DNA of 64,000 nucleotides from contig NZ_QBUH01000005.1 of assembly GCF_003058195.1 (NCBI RefSeq), positions 372,001-436,000 on the forward strand. The letters run 5' to 3'. The stretch comes from Elizabethkingia sp. YR214 (lineage in GTDB: Bacteria; Bacteroidota; Bacteroidia; Flavobacteriales; Weeksellaceae). This document shows positions 43,552 to 52,250 of this stretch, in pieces. The translations under genes were made by a program, and so were the position numbers. Numbering within the stretch: the stretch's first letter is position 1; each line of letters opens with the position of its first letter. Below the pieces are notes generated by a model. The model did not search any database. It was given only the letters and a program-made list of their open reading frames with translations, and was not told where the DNA came from.

Positions 43552-45471
43552 TTACAATATCCTGTATAATACTTTGTCCAGCTCCATTTTAAGTCTGGTG
43601 AGTTTTACAATTGTGGCATAATACTGTACATCGTTACCCGGGTCCTCCTGCACTTTTACTTGTAACTCCTTTATAATCTTCAGTATATACTCCCGTTTGT
43701 GACGGAGAATAATATCCTGAACCATCTTTTCCACAACATCTTCTTCCGAACTAAAGTAAATATTGAACTTATTCCAGTCGCTTAACTGGTAAGGATCGAT
43801 CAGTGCATCAGCAACCTTCTGATTCACCTCTTCGTCCATCAGGCTGAAGAAAAACTGCCCCGAACGCAACTCACTTTTTTCAGCACCTTTGCGGATTTCA
43901 TCTACAATCTTCTGATGCAGAGGAATCTGAATTTCATAAGAATCTTCATCAAAGTGATTTAAAATCTCCTGAATAACAGAAGATTTTACCATGCCCTCTT
44001 CTTTCTTCCTTACAATTTCTTTATCACCATACTTCAGCATAAGCTCAACCAGCTTTTCCTCCAATAGCAGCAACGGATTAATAGTTTCAATCTGAGAGAT
44101 CTCCACCTTCTCTAATTTTGGCTGAATTTGCGGTGCTTTCGGTTTTTCCTGATGCTGTATTCCGGTTTTCTGAACCTGAAGTTCGTTGAACAAGTTTTGT
44201 TCGGAAACATGTAATAATTTGGATGCCTGTTGTATAAATATCTCCTGCTGAAGGTTGTTCGGAACAAAAGCTATACTCTTTACAACTTCTTTTATCAGAT
44301 CTGCTCTTTTAAAGGGATCATCTCCGGCATCTTTCTGAAGAACATCAATTTTAAAGTGAATAAAATCTACAGCATGTTCAGCGATATAGCTTTTCACATA
44401 TTCCTGTGGAAAAGCTTTGGCAAAACTATCCGGGTCGTGTCCATCCGGAAACAGCATTACCTTGATATTCATACCATCTTCCAAAAGCAAATCGATACTT
44501 CTGAATGAGGCTTTAATTCCGGCAGCATCACCATCGAACAGGATTGTTACATTAGGCGTCAACCTTTTGATCAGTTTGATCTGCTCTTTTGTTAAAGCAG
44601 TACCACTACTGGCTACAACATTTTCTATTCCTGCCTGATGCAGTGAAATAACATCCATATAACCTTCCACAAGAAGGCAGTGATTTTCTTTAGAAATTGC
44701 TTGTTTAGACTGGGCAATTCCGTAAAGTACATTGGATTTATGATAAATCTCTGTCTCGGGTGAGTTGAGATATTTGGCTGTTTTTACATTACTTTTCAGA
44801 ATTCTGGCACCGAAGCCCAGTACCCTTCCTGAGAAGCTAAGAATAGGGAAGATTACACGTTCGCGGAAACGATCGATTCCGTCAGGTGCATTTTCCGGAA
44901 AAATAGATAATCCGGACTTCTCCAGAAGATCTTTATCATAGCCCTTTTCTTTAGTAGATTTGGTAAAGGCATTTTTAAGTTCTGGTGAGTATCCCAACTG
45001 GAACTTTTTCAGAATCTCATCATTCAGCCCTCTTTCTCTGAAATATGATAAACCAATATTCTGTCCTTCTTCAGTATCATACAACTGCTCCTGAAAGAAG
45101 TTATTGGCAACCTCATGGATTTTATATAAAAGCTCCCGTTGATTACGGGATTCCTTTTCGGCTTCCGAAATCTCCTGAATATCCTCTTCTATTTCGATAC
45201 CATATTTCTTAGCCAGATGGCGTAATGCTTCAGGATAGGTAAAGTTCTCTATTTCCATAAGAAAAGACACTGCAGTCCCCCCTTTCCCAGAACTAAAGTC
45301 TTTCCAGATTTGCTTACTTGGCGATACCACAAAAGAAGGCGACTTTTCATCATGAAAAGGACTTAGCCCCTTGAAGTTTCCACCAGCACGTTTTAGCTGT
45401 ACATATTCACCAACCACTTCTTCCACTCTTACAGCCGAGAAAATTTTATCTATTGTGGTTTTCGAAATCAT
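43552..45471 (-). CDS. dnaG: DNA primase lacking the zinc-finger cysteines
   Basis: 639 residues; makes RNA primers for replication. Domain order: N-terminal CHC2 region (1-95), TOPRIM core (about 255-340; LLVEGYMDVISLHQAG, TILFDGDAAGIKAS, DGHDPDSF), and C-terminal helicase-binding domain. The CHC2 region keeps the fold (GLSPFHDEKSPSF, WKDFSSGKGG), but three of the four zinc ligands are absent: S37, D58 and S61 occupy the Cys positions and only H40 remains. The rest looks fully functional, so this is probably a zinc-free lineage variant and not decay. No rpsU/rpoD neighbours. Confidence 0.95.
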   Translation of the reverse strand: MISKTTIDKIFSAVRVEEVVGEYVQLKRAGGNFKGLSPFHDEKSPSFVVSPSKQIWKDFSSGKGGTAVSFLMEIENFTYPEALRHLAKKYGIEIEEDIQEISEAEKESRNQRELLYKIHEVANNFFQEQLYDTEEGQNIGLSYFRERGLNDEILKKFQLGYSPELKNAFTKSTKEKGYDKDLLEKSGLSIFPENAPDGIDRFRERVIFPILSFSGRVLGFGARILKSNVKTAKYLNSPETEIYHKSNVLYGIAQSKQAISKENHCLLVEGYMDVISLHQAGIENVVASSGTALTKEQIKLIKRLTPNVTILFDGDAAGIKASFRSIDLLLEDGMNIKVMLFPDGHDPDSFAKAFPQEYVKSYIAEHAVDFIHFKIDVLQKDAGDDPFKRADLIKEVVKSIAFVPNNLQQEIFIQQASKLLHVSEQNLFNELQVQKTGIQHQEKPKAPQIQPKLEKVEISQIETINPLLLLEEKLVELMLKYGDKEIVRKKEEGMVKSSVIQEILNHFDEDSYEIQIPLHQKIVDEIRKGAEKSELRSGQFFFSLMDEEVNQKVADALIDPYQLSDWNKFNIYFSSEEDVVEKMVQDIILRHKREYILKIIKELQVKVQEDPGNDVQYYATIVKLTRLKMELDKVLYRIL

Positions 45472-45509
45472 ACTAAGTTTTTAAAAAGTAAAAATATTAA
45501 TTTATTTAT

Positions 45510-45543
45510 TTAAGAAAAAAAGAGATTGCTAAAAGCAATCTCA
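45510..45543 (-). terminator. terminator of the DedA gene
   Basis: Stem GAGATTGCT/AGCAATCTC (45522-45530/45534-45542), 3-nt loop; minus strand continues TTTTTTTCTTA. Confidence 0.85.
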
Positions 45544-45566
45544 ATCTATCTGTATATCAGGGGAAA

Positions 45567-46244
45567 TTAATTAGACCCTTCTATTTCTTTTTTCTTATCT
45601 CCACCTGCAAGTAATTTGATAAGAACAGGAGCTGTAGTAATAATCACAATAATGATAATAATCCACTCCAAATGTCTTTTCAAATCTATTCCAAACTGAA
45701 CCTGGAAGAACTTATCCAGATAATGTCCGGCATATACTAAAGAGAATGACCAAAGTACACCTCCAATTACATTATATACCAGAAAACGTCCTTTATCCAT
45801 TTTTACGATCCCTGCAACAATAGGTGCAAAGGTTCTTACAACCGGAAGAAATCTAGCCATAATAACAGCTACTTTACCGTGATCTTCAAAGAAGTCATGT
45901 GCCTTGAACAAATATTTTTTCTTGAAAATCCAGGTATCTTTTCTTTCGTATAACATTGGTCCACTTTTGTAACCAAACCAATAACCAATCATATTACCAA
46001 CAATAGCAGCAATAGCTATTAACGATGCTAGAATTGTAGTGTCTATAAAATCACTTCCTGTAGATCCGAAACTCTCGGATATAATCTTCGTTGCATATAT
46101 ACCAGAAACGAATAGCAAACTATCTCCTGGTAAGAAGAAACCTACAAATAAACCGGTTTCAGCAAAAATAATAAACAACACAATCCACAACCCTCCGTTT
46201 GTAATATAAAAATCGGGGTTAAGCAGGTCTTTCCAACTTTCCAT
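45567..46244 (-). CDS. DedA-family membrane protein
   Basis: 225 residues, five or six hydrophobic segments including re-entrant ones. DedA signatures: FAETGLFVGFFLPGDSLLFVSG (split) with the conserved Glu and GD, GNMIGYWFGYKSG, and MARFLPVVRTFAPIVAG with the conserved Arg pair. Family members flip or recycle undecaprenyl phosphate and other lipid carriers. C-terminal helix then a Lys-rich tail. A terminator follows. Confidence 0.94.
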   Translation of the reverse strand: MESWKDLLNPDFYITNGGLWIVLFIIFAETGLFVGFFLPGDSLLFVSGIYATKIISESFGSTGSDFIDTTILASLIAIAAIVGNMIGYWFGYKSGPMLYERKDTWIFKKKYLFKAHDFFEDHGKVAVIMARFLPVVRTFAPIVAGIVKMDKGRFLVYNVIGGVLWSFSLVYAGHYLDKFFQVQFGIDLKRHLEWIIIIIVIITTAPVLIKLLAGGDKKKEIEGSN

Positions 46245-46337
46245 TCAGTAGTTTTATATGATTGACAAATATAAATAAAATTAAAAAATTCTAATGACAG
46301 AATCTATTTAATCTTTTGTTAAAATTCCACCCGTACT

Positions 46338-46814
46338 TTATTTCGCTTCCAGAAGTATCGCCAGCTGGATGCAGTTTCCGTTCGATCGATTACTCCATGC
46401 ATGATTCGTGCCACGTTGAATGACAATATCTCCGGGCTTCAGCAAAGTTTCTCCTTCTTCCAAAATCAAATATATTTCACCGGAAAGAATAACAATATAA
46501 TCCAGTGTTTTCGTCTCGTGCATTAATGGATGTGGCTGACCTTCTTTCACCTCTATTCCCAATTCTTTATCCGGCGGAATACTTACATACCTAAAGTAAG
46601 TACCATTTGTAGGGACTTTTGGGATAGGTGTGTTCTCTATAACAAGAGTTTTCTCTAGGTCTACCGGGAAAGTATCTGTTGACCAGATATCTGAAAGCAC
46701 AAGGCCTTTAATATCTTCATTTATATTGGTTACAACACTATCTTCTGCAATTACAGACTTTCCATCTTTAATGCCTGTAACGACTCTTCTTGGGATTTTA
46801 GGAATTTCTGACAT
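46338..46814 (-). CDS. cupin-domain protein
   Basis: 158 residues. The C-terminal half is a single cupin barrel: HPLMHETKTLDYIVILSGE, then LKPGDIVIQRGTNHAWSNRS with conserved metal-type His and Glu positions. N-terminal part RRVVTGIKDGKSVIAED resembles cupins of secondary-metabolite or ring-cleavage clusters. Reaction unknown. It follows prfB by 9 bases on the same strand, so co-transcription is likely, though no functional link is obvious. Confidence 0.85.
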   Translation of the reverse strand: MSEIPKIPRRVVTGIKDGKSVIAEDSVVTNINEDIKGLVLSDIWSTDTFPVDLEKTLVIENTPIPKVPTNGTYFRYVSIPPDKELGIEVKEGQPHPLMHETKTLDYIVILSGEIYLILEEGETLLKPGDIVIQRGTNHAWSNRSNGNCIQLAILLEAK

Positions 46815-46823
46815 TTTTTTTCT

Positions 46824-47933
46824 TTAAAATATATCTTCTTCTGCAGAGCTCTGTCCTTCATTCATTAAGAAGGCCTTTAGAAATGGAGTAATATTACCGT
46901 TCATAACACCATCTACATCGGATGTCTCGTAAGCAGAACGTACATCTTTCACTAGTTTATACGGATGCATTACATAGTTACGAATCTGGCTTCCCCACTC
47001 AATCTTCATTTTATTAGCCTCTATCTCGTTACGGGCTTTCATACGCTCTTCTAATTCGATTTCGTATAGTCTGGATCTTAGGAGCTGCATTGCCTTTTCT
47101 TTGTTTTGTAACTGCGAACGGCTTTCGGAGTTTTCGATAATAATTCCGGTTGGAGCATGTCGTAGACGTACAGCTGTTTCTACCTTGTTTACGTTCTGTC
47201 CGCCGGCACCACTGGCACGCATTGTTTCAAACGAAATATCAGCCGGATTAATATTAATTTCAATAGTATCGTCTACCAAAGGATATACATATACAGAAAC
47301 AAAGCTGGTATGTCTCTTGGCATTAGAATCAAAAGGAGAAATACGTACCAATCGGTGCACTCCATTCTCCCCTTTCAGATAACCAAAAGCATAATCTCCG
47401 TCTATTTCCAGCGTTACTGTTTTTACTCCTGCAACATCACCTCCCTGATAGTTGAGTTCTTTTACCTTGAATCCTTGTTTTTCAGCCCACATTACATACA
47501 TCCGCATTAGCATACTTGCCCAATCACAGCTTTCTGTTCCACCGGCGCCTGCTGTAATCTGAACTACAGCTGACAATTCATCACCTTCATTGGATAGCAT
47601 ATTTCGGAATTCCAGTTCTTCAATTTTTTCAACCAGCTGAGGAAAAGCCTCATCTAATTCTTTTTCGCTTTCAGGATCTTCTTTTGCAAACTCTTGCAGA
47701 ACTAATAAATCTTCAAATGTACTTCTGATTTCATCATAACTTTCTACCCATCTCTTTTTTCCACGAAGTTGCTTCAAAAAGACTTCCGCTTCTTTAGGGT
47801 CATTCCAAAATTCAGGAGCAGCAGTTTTCTCATCTTCATTAACAATTTCTATCCGCTTTTTTTCAATCTGTAGATATTTATATAGATCATCGATGCGTTT
47901 TAGGACATCTTTTGTTTGCTCATTATTTATCAT
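46824..47933 (-). CDS. prfB: peptide chain release factor 2, without programmed frameshift
   Basis: 369 residues from the ATG at 47931-47933 ([20 protein letters not shown]). Terminates at UGA and UAA. Seen: SPF recognition tripeptide in [12 protein letters not shown], and [18 protein letters not shown] with the GGQ that triggers hydrolysis. In E. coli the mRNA needs a +1 frameshift near codon 26; here [10 protein letters not shown] spans that point in one frame with no UGA, so autoregulation by frameshift is absent. The frame extends 8 residues upstream, but those codons overlap the -7 box and are rejected. Confidence 0.95.
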   Translation of the reverse strand: MINNEQTKDVLKRIDDLYKYLQIEKKRIEIVNEDEKTAAPEFWNDPKEAEVFLKQLRGKKRWVESYDEIRSTFEDLLVLQEFAKEDPESEKELDEAFPQLVEKIEELEFRNMLSNEGDELSAVVQITAGAGGTESCDWASMLMRMYVMWAEKQGFKVKELNYQGGDVAGVKTVTLEIDGDYAFGYLKGENGVHRLVRISPFDSNAKRHTSFVSVYVYPLVDDTIEININPADISFETMRASGAGGQNVNKVETAVRLRHAPTGIIIENSESRSQLQNKEKAMQLLRSRLYEIELEERMKARNEIEANKMKIEWGSQIRNYVMHPYKLVKDVRSAYETSDVDGVMNGNITPFLKAFLMNEGQSSAEEDIF

Positions 47934-47937
47934 TCCG

Positions 47938-47945
47938 CAAAGATA
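47938..47945 (-). promoter_or_regulatory. -7 promoter box of prfB (predicts leaderless mRNA)
   Basis: TATCTTTG on the minus strand ends only 4 bases before the ATG. With a start about 4 bases after the box, the mRNA would begin at or next to the start codon. Confidence 0.55.
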
Positions 47946-48023
47946 AAACTTCGGCAACGAATGCTAAGAATAATTTAATATTTAACAAATAATTCTGATT
48001 TTTCAAAAAAACCGCTATATTTA

Positions 48024-48044
48024 CTACTATAGTAGACATTCTAC
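48024..48044. promoter_or_regulatory. overlapping inverted repeats upstream of the Crp-type regulator
   Basis: CTACTATAGTAG (48024-48035) is a perfect palindrome, and GTAGA-CAT-TCTAC (48032-48044) overlaps it. They follow the near-consensus -7 sequence TATATTTA (48016-48023), so they would lie at the transcription start. A possible autoregulatory operator. Confidence 0.4.
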
Positions 48045-48110
48045 ATGTATCCAACACACAAATACAAATAAATAAAACCACATTTTTTAAACAAACACAC
48101 AACAGATTTG

Positions 48111-48677
48111 ATGGAAAAAATAAGAGAATTGTTTGATGATATTATCAAGCTAACTGATGCTGAATTTAATTACTACCTACAGAAAATATCCAGTAAAGAT
48201 TATAAGAAAGGTGATATTATAACACCTAAAGGAAGTGTAGAACGTTATGCCTACTACATTGAGAAAGGCATTGTAAGGCGTTTTATTGAAAGAGGTGAAG
48301 CCGAGGCTACCTTCTATTTTGCTTTCGAACAAGACTTTGTTTCTGCTTATGATTCTTTCATTACTCAGACTCCGTGTAGATACTCATTACAGGCACTGGA
48401 AGACACCAGCCTTTTGAGAATATCGTGGCATGATGTTCAGGATCTCTACCAAAGATCTGCAAAATGGGATAAAATCGGACGTGTACTGAATGAGCAGGCC
48501 TATGTGGAAAGGTCTGACAGAGAGTTTTCTTTGTTAACAACATCTCCACAGGAGCGATATGAAAGCCTGTTCAAACAAAATCCGGAGGTCATCAAAAGAA
48601 TTCCGTTAAAGTATATTGCATCTTATATCGGAGTGACACCACAGGCTTTAAGCAGGATTAGAAGGCGGATTTCTTAA
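48111..48677 (+). CDS. Crp/Fnr-family transcriptional regulator
   Basis: 188 residues from the ATG at 48111; a TTG one codon earlier is ignored. N-terminal cyclic-nucleotide-binding-like beta-roll (about 15-120; KKGDIITPKGSVERYAYYIEKGIVRRF), dimer helix, and C-terminal winged HTH (about 150-188; IPLKYIASYIGVTPQALSRIRRR). The cAMP-pocket residues are not conserved, as usual for the numerous flavobacterial members. Targets unknown. Overlapping palindromes sit upstream. Confidence 0.92.
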   Translation: MEKIRELFDDIIKLTDAEFNYYLQKISSKDYKKGDIITPKGSVERYAYYIEKGIVRRFIERGEAEATFYFAFEQDFVSAYDSFITQTPCRYSLQALEDTSLLRISWHDVQDLYQRSAKWDKIGRVLNEQAYVERSDREFSLLTTSPQERYESLFKQNPEVIKRIPLKYIASYIGVTPQALSRIRRRIS

Positions 48678-48710
48678 CCCCAATTCATTTCCTTTGTTAA
48701 AAAAAATCTA

Positions 48711-48718
48711 TATTTTTG
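48711..48718 (+). promoter_or_regulatory. -7 promoter box of a short transcription unit
   Basis: TATTTTTG, exact -7 consensus, with TTTG at 48693-48696 (spacing 14, shorter than usual). It does not serve any long gene: the next plus-strand open frame is the 14-codon one at 48771. Confidence 0.45.
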
Positions 48719-48770
48719 CCTTGGTTTTTGACTTTAAGAATTAAACCTTTCTCAAATCTCAAACTCACAA

Positions 48771-48815
48771 ATGAAAAAAAAGCACCTAGGCTTTGAGAAA
48801 AAATTTATTGCCTGA
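48771..48815 (+). CDS. possible 14-residue leader-like peptide
   Basis: ATG at 48771 gives MKKKHLGFEKKFIA then TGA (48813-48815). The stop lies inside the left arm of a hairpin (48807-48829). The Lys-rich opening followed by LGFEKKFIA resembles the start of leader peptides of Bacteroidota ribosomal natural products, but the frame ends with no core. No Shine-Dalgarno is evident, though that is normal in this phylum. May be a remnant, a regulatory peptide or chance. Confidence 0.3.
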   Translation: MKKKHLGFEKKFIA

Positions 48816-48835
48816 TTAATTCAGGCAATATTTTC
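48807..48835. terminator. terminator of the AAA ATPase gene (and of the short unit at 48.7 kb)
   Basis: 9-bp perfect stem ATTGCCTGA/TCAGGCAAT (48807-48815/48821-48829), 5-nt loop. On the minus strand AAATTTTTTC follows; on the plus strand ATTTTC follows. Confidence 0.8.
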
Positions 48836-48851
48836 TTCAGTTGATTTTATG

Positions 48852-50195
48852 TTAATCTTCATCATCCTGATTAAATCCTATTTTTCTTATAGGCTCTTCC
48901 TTAATGCGATAATGATCCAACTCTTCACTTAATTTCTGGATACGTAACGGAAATTCTGTAGACAGATTCTGATTAAACTCTGAAATGAAAACGGCACACT
49001 GATTCAGATACTCAGGAGTAAGCTTGGCTAAAGACTCGCTTAAAGCAGCATTAATTATTTTTTCAGAAATCATAACATTCTGCCCCTGCAAACGCATATA
49101 CTCGGCATGTAATCTTTTTTTTATTCCCTGAGTAAAATCAATCATCATGGTATTAGAGAATAGCTTCATTTTCTCAGCAACTCCTTCCCAGAAAGGTTTT
49201 TTATCCGCTTGGTTATCTCTCATAATTTTCAGAAGCGGAGAACTTTCTACCAAATCCTTCATCATATGGTAAAGGATTAATTGCGCCCTCTCATCTTCAT
49301 TAGGCGGAAAAACAGGAATGAGCAGATCAAATCTCCCCGGTGCCAGTATTTCTTCATCAAATCCAGCAAGAGCATCTGTAGATCCTACAAATAAAGCTTC
49401 ATCTTTCAGGTTATTTTGTATGGCGTGCAGAATGGCATTTTTAACTTCCAAAGCCTCGGGTGTTAATACAACATCAGGAGTCTTTTCCAATGCAACATCT
49501 TCAAAATGCTCCATGAATAATAATGTTTTTGGCTTTTTCATTTTACCAAAAAGAAAGTCTTTAAACTTCCTCATTTTTCCATCATTATAGCGCACCGAAA
49601 GATAATCGTTCCTTACTTCTACGAAATCATAACCAATCATTTCGGCTATTTTTTTAGCCCAGAAAATCTTACCACTACCAGGAGGCCCGTACAATATTAT
49701 TCCCGCAGGTTTTGCAATACCCCAATTTTCAAGCTGATTTGGGTTAATAAACGGTTCTATAATATCTGTAACATAAAAGAACAGATCTCTGTATCCTATA
49801 AAATTATGTTGCGTAAGCGGCGTTTGTTTGCCAAAATAATTATAAATAAAGTTATAATCTCCACCCAGCTTGTTGTCTATACCATAACTGGAAACACTTG
49901 TTTTGTAGCCATTAGCCTCAAACAAATTTGGGCATTCTTTTTTCAATACTTCATCTACCTGTTCTACAGGTTTCTTGATACGTTGCGCAATCTCTTCAGA
50001 TGTTTTCTCAGCACGAATATCTTCAGCATATTTCTTCAGAAAATCTGCATTCTCTTCTGCAAACTGTACAAAGTTATCTTTAAGATTCAGCTGTCCATCC
50101 ATTACATCCTCTACTCCCAGATCAAAGTCCTGTATAAACTGTTTTATACTCTCCTTAGAAATTGTAAGATCATTTGTAAGCTCTGCTAGTTTCAT
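48852..50195 (-). CDS. divergent AAA-family ATPase with degenerate Walker motifs
   Basis: 447 residues. The N-terminus (LAELTNDLTISKESIKQFIQ) looks like a small helix-turn-helix of the IF2-N kind and is followed by helices (to ~110). Then an AAA module (about 135-330): Walker A GPPGSGKIF with K176 but I177 where Thr/Ser should coordinate Mg2+; Walker B LLFMEHFED with E229/H230 in place of Asp-Glu; sensor-1-like VGSTDALAGF; and GRFDLLIPVFPP with the arginine finger region. The C-terminal lid and tail are helical. May bind but not hydrolyse ATP. Isolated, with its own terminator. Confidence 0.85.
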   Translation of the reverse strand: MKLAELTNDLTISKESIKQFIQDFDLGVEDVMDGQLNLKDNFVQFAEENADFLKKYAEDIRAEKTSEEIAQRIKKPVEQVDEVLKKECPNLFEANGYKTSVSSYGIDNKLGGDYNFIYNYFGKQTPLTQHNFIGYRDLFFYVTDIIEPFINPNQLENWGIAKPAGIILYGPPGSGKIFWAKKIAEMIGYDFVEVRNDYLSVRYNDGKMRKFKDFLFGKMKKPKTLLFMEHFEDVALEKTPDVVLTPEALEVKNAILHAIQNNLKDEALFVGSTDALAGFDEEILAPGRFDLLIPVFPPNEDERAQLILYHMMKDLVESSPLLKIMRDNQADKKPFWEGVAEKMKLFSNTMMIDFTQGIKKRLHAEYMRLQGQNVMISEKIINAALSESLAKLTPEYLNQCAVFISEFNQNLSTEFPLRIQKLSEELDHYRIKEEPIRKIGFNQDDED

Positions 50196-50293
50196 CCGTT
50201 TTGAAATTTTAATTCAAGATACAACTATTTCATTAGAATTCTTCCCGATTGTAACATTTATGATTTTTTAACTACTATTAAATAAAACTAAAA

Positions 50294-51184
50294 ATGGAAA
50301 AAGTTTTATCCGTCAGGAATCTTACAAAGAAATTTAAAAGAACGGTTGTAAACAATATTTCGTTTGATGTTGAACAAGGAAATGTCTACGGGCTTCTTGG
50401 ACCCAATGGAAGTGGAAAATCAACAACATTCGGAATGCTTCTCACAACTATTAACCCAACTTCAGGAGAATGGTACTGGTTTGGTAAAAAAGGAACAACC
50501 ACAGAAACCTTGAAAAAGATAGGGGCAATTATTGAACAGCCGAACTTCTATCCTTACCTGAGTGCTGCTAAAAATCTGAAAATTGTTGCTGAAATAAAAG
50601 GAACACCATATTCAGAAATTGACAAAGTACTTTCTACTGTAGGTCTTCTCGAAAGAAAAGATGATCCTTTCAGAACTTTTTCTCTGGGGATGAAGCAGCG
50701 CCTGGCAATAGCTTCCGCATTGCTAAACAATCCGCAGGTATTAATCCTGGATGAACCAACTAACGGATTGGATCCGGAAGGGATTATTCAGATCCGGAAT
50801 ATCATTTCTGATATTGCAAAAAAAGGCATTACCATTATTATCGCCAGTCATCTTTTGGATGAAATAGAAAAAATATGCAGTCATGTAATTGTTCTAAAAG
50901 AAGGTAATGCAATATACAGTGGTAGTGTAGACGGAATGACGAATTCTAAAGGTTACTTTGAACTGAAAGCGGACAATAATGATCTACTCCTTAAAGTACT
51001 TGAAGAACTTGACCTGTTCTCGAACTTAAAGCAAAACGGAGAGGTCATCATTGCCAATATTCATGAAGATTTATCAGCTTCAGAACTCAACAGAAAAATT
51101 ACTGAAAAAGGGATCTATCTGTCTCATCTTGCCAAGAAGAAACAATCTCTTGAAGCCCAATTCCTGGAACTTGTAAAAAAATAA
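50294..51184 (+). CDS. ABC transporter ATP-binding protein (ABC-2 exporter)
   Basis: 296 residues. Walker A GPNGSGKST, Q-loop in AIIEQPNFYP, signature FSLGMKQRLAIA, Walker B VLILDEPTNGLD and switch His in ASHLLDE are all intact. The C-terminal ~70 residues are an accessory region found in lantibiotic- or bacitracin-type exporters. Pairs with the permease starting 4 bases after its stop. Substrate unknown; could be a drug, lipid or peptide. Confidence 0.95.
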   Translation: MEKVLSVRNLTKKFKRTVVNNISFDVEQGNVYGLLGPNGSGKSTTFGMLLTTINPTSGEWYWFGKKGTTTETLKKIGAIIEQPNFYPYLSAAKNLKIVAEIKGTPYSEIDKVLSTVGLLERKDDPFRTFSLGMKQRLAIASALLNNPQVLILDEPTNGLDPEGIIQIRNIISDIAKKGITIIIASHLLDEIEKICSHVIVLKEGNAIYSGSVDGMTNSKGYFELKADNNDLLLKVLEELDLFSNLKQNGEVIIANIHEDLSASELNRKITEKGIYLSHLAKKKQSLEAQFLELVKK

Positions 51185-51188
51185 CCCG

Positions 51189-52037
51189 ATGAAAAGATTA
51201 ATTGCAATAGAATACTATAAGAACCTTACTTACAGGCCATTCAAAATATTTACAACTCTATATTTTATTATACTAATAGCCCTACTATTTATCGGGCTTA
51301 TCGATATAAAATTTTCAGAAGGTTTTCAGATCAACTTAAAAGATCAGGGAATTTATAATTTCCCGGAAATATGGAACTTCACAACCTGGATTGTTGCGCT
51401 CCTAAAGATATTTCTGGGGCTTATTATTGTTTTTTCCATCTGTCAGGAATTCACAAACCGGATGTTTAAACAAAATACAATTGACGGACTTAGCAGAGAA
51501 GAATTTATAGGTTCAAAACTGCTTACAATTTTTATATTCACATTTATATCAACTCTCATAGTATTTGGTATTACACTGGCTATAGGACTTTCCTACTCGG
51601 AGTCTACACAATCGGATTTAATTTTCAAGGAAATATTCTTCATAGGTCACTATTTCCTGAAGTTGTTCACCTTCTTTAGCTTTCTTATGTTTCTTTCCAT
51701 TCTGTTAAGAAAATCCATCTTCGTATTGCTTGCCTCTTTTATGTGGTGGATTGCCGAGGCTATTTTTGGAGGTATTGAAAGCTATTCCAAATTCAAAGGA
51801 TTGAATAATGAGCAGGCAGCAAATGTAATGCACGATTCATTTTTCATTTCAAAAATTCTTCCGCTGGAAAGTATGTCTCAGCTGATTCCTAATCCGGTGA
51901 TGAGATTAAAAGCCATGAAAATATTTGGCGTTCCATATAAATTTGAATACCCTACCGAAAGTGTAATTGCCTGCATTTTCTGGTGTGTACTATTCGTTTA
52001 TGGCTCCTATTATATTTTGAAGAAAAGAGACTGGTAA
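51189..52037 (+). CDS. ABC-2 type permease
   Basis: 282 residues with six transmembrane helices and a sizeable extracytoplasmic segment after helix 1 (about 40-70). The layout MKRLIAIEYYKNLTYRPFK...FTNRMFKQNTIDGLSREEFIGSK is typical of ABC-2 membrane subunits. Translated right after the ATPase gene (4-base gap). A strong terminator follows, so this is a two-gene exporter operon. Confidence 0.9.
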   Translation: MKRLIAIEYYKNLTYRPFKIFTTLYFIILIALLFIGLIDIKFSEGFQINLKDQGIYNFPEIWNFTTWIVALLKIFLGLIIVFSICQEFTNRMFKQNTIDGLSREEFIGSKLLTIFIFTFISTLIVFGITLAIGLSYSESTQSDLIFKEIFFIGHYFLKLFTFFSFLMFLSILLRKSIFVLLASFMWWIAEAIFGGIESYSKFKGLNNEQAANVMHDSFFISKILPLESMSQLIPNPVMRLKAMKIFGVPYKFEYPTESVIACIFWCVLFVYGSYYILKKRDW

Positions 52038-52081
52038 ATCCATCTTGGCTGATTTTATATCAGCATAAATCAATAGCAAAT

Positions 52082-52130
52082 AAAAAAGGAACTTTCCCCG
52101 AAATACAAAGGAGAAAGTTCCTTTTTTATT
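52082..52130 (+). terminator. intrinsic terminator of the ABC exporter operon
   Basis: 15-bp perfect stem (52082-52096 with 52113-52127), 16-nt loop, ending in a run of T. Confidence 0.9.
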
Positions 52131-52226
52131 TGCCCGAAACAGTATATCATTCTGTTTATTCAACACTTTATTAATATTAGTTTTTTATATCATGATATAC
52201 AGTACATCACTTTCTTTTAAAATCAT

Positions 52227-52234
52227 TATTTTTG
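52227..52234 (+). promoter_or_regulatory. -7 promoter box of alaS
   Basis: TATTTTTG, 16 bases before the ATG at 52251. Confidence 0.6.
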
Positions 52235-52250
52235 CACATCAAATTTTCAT

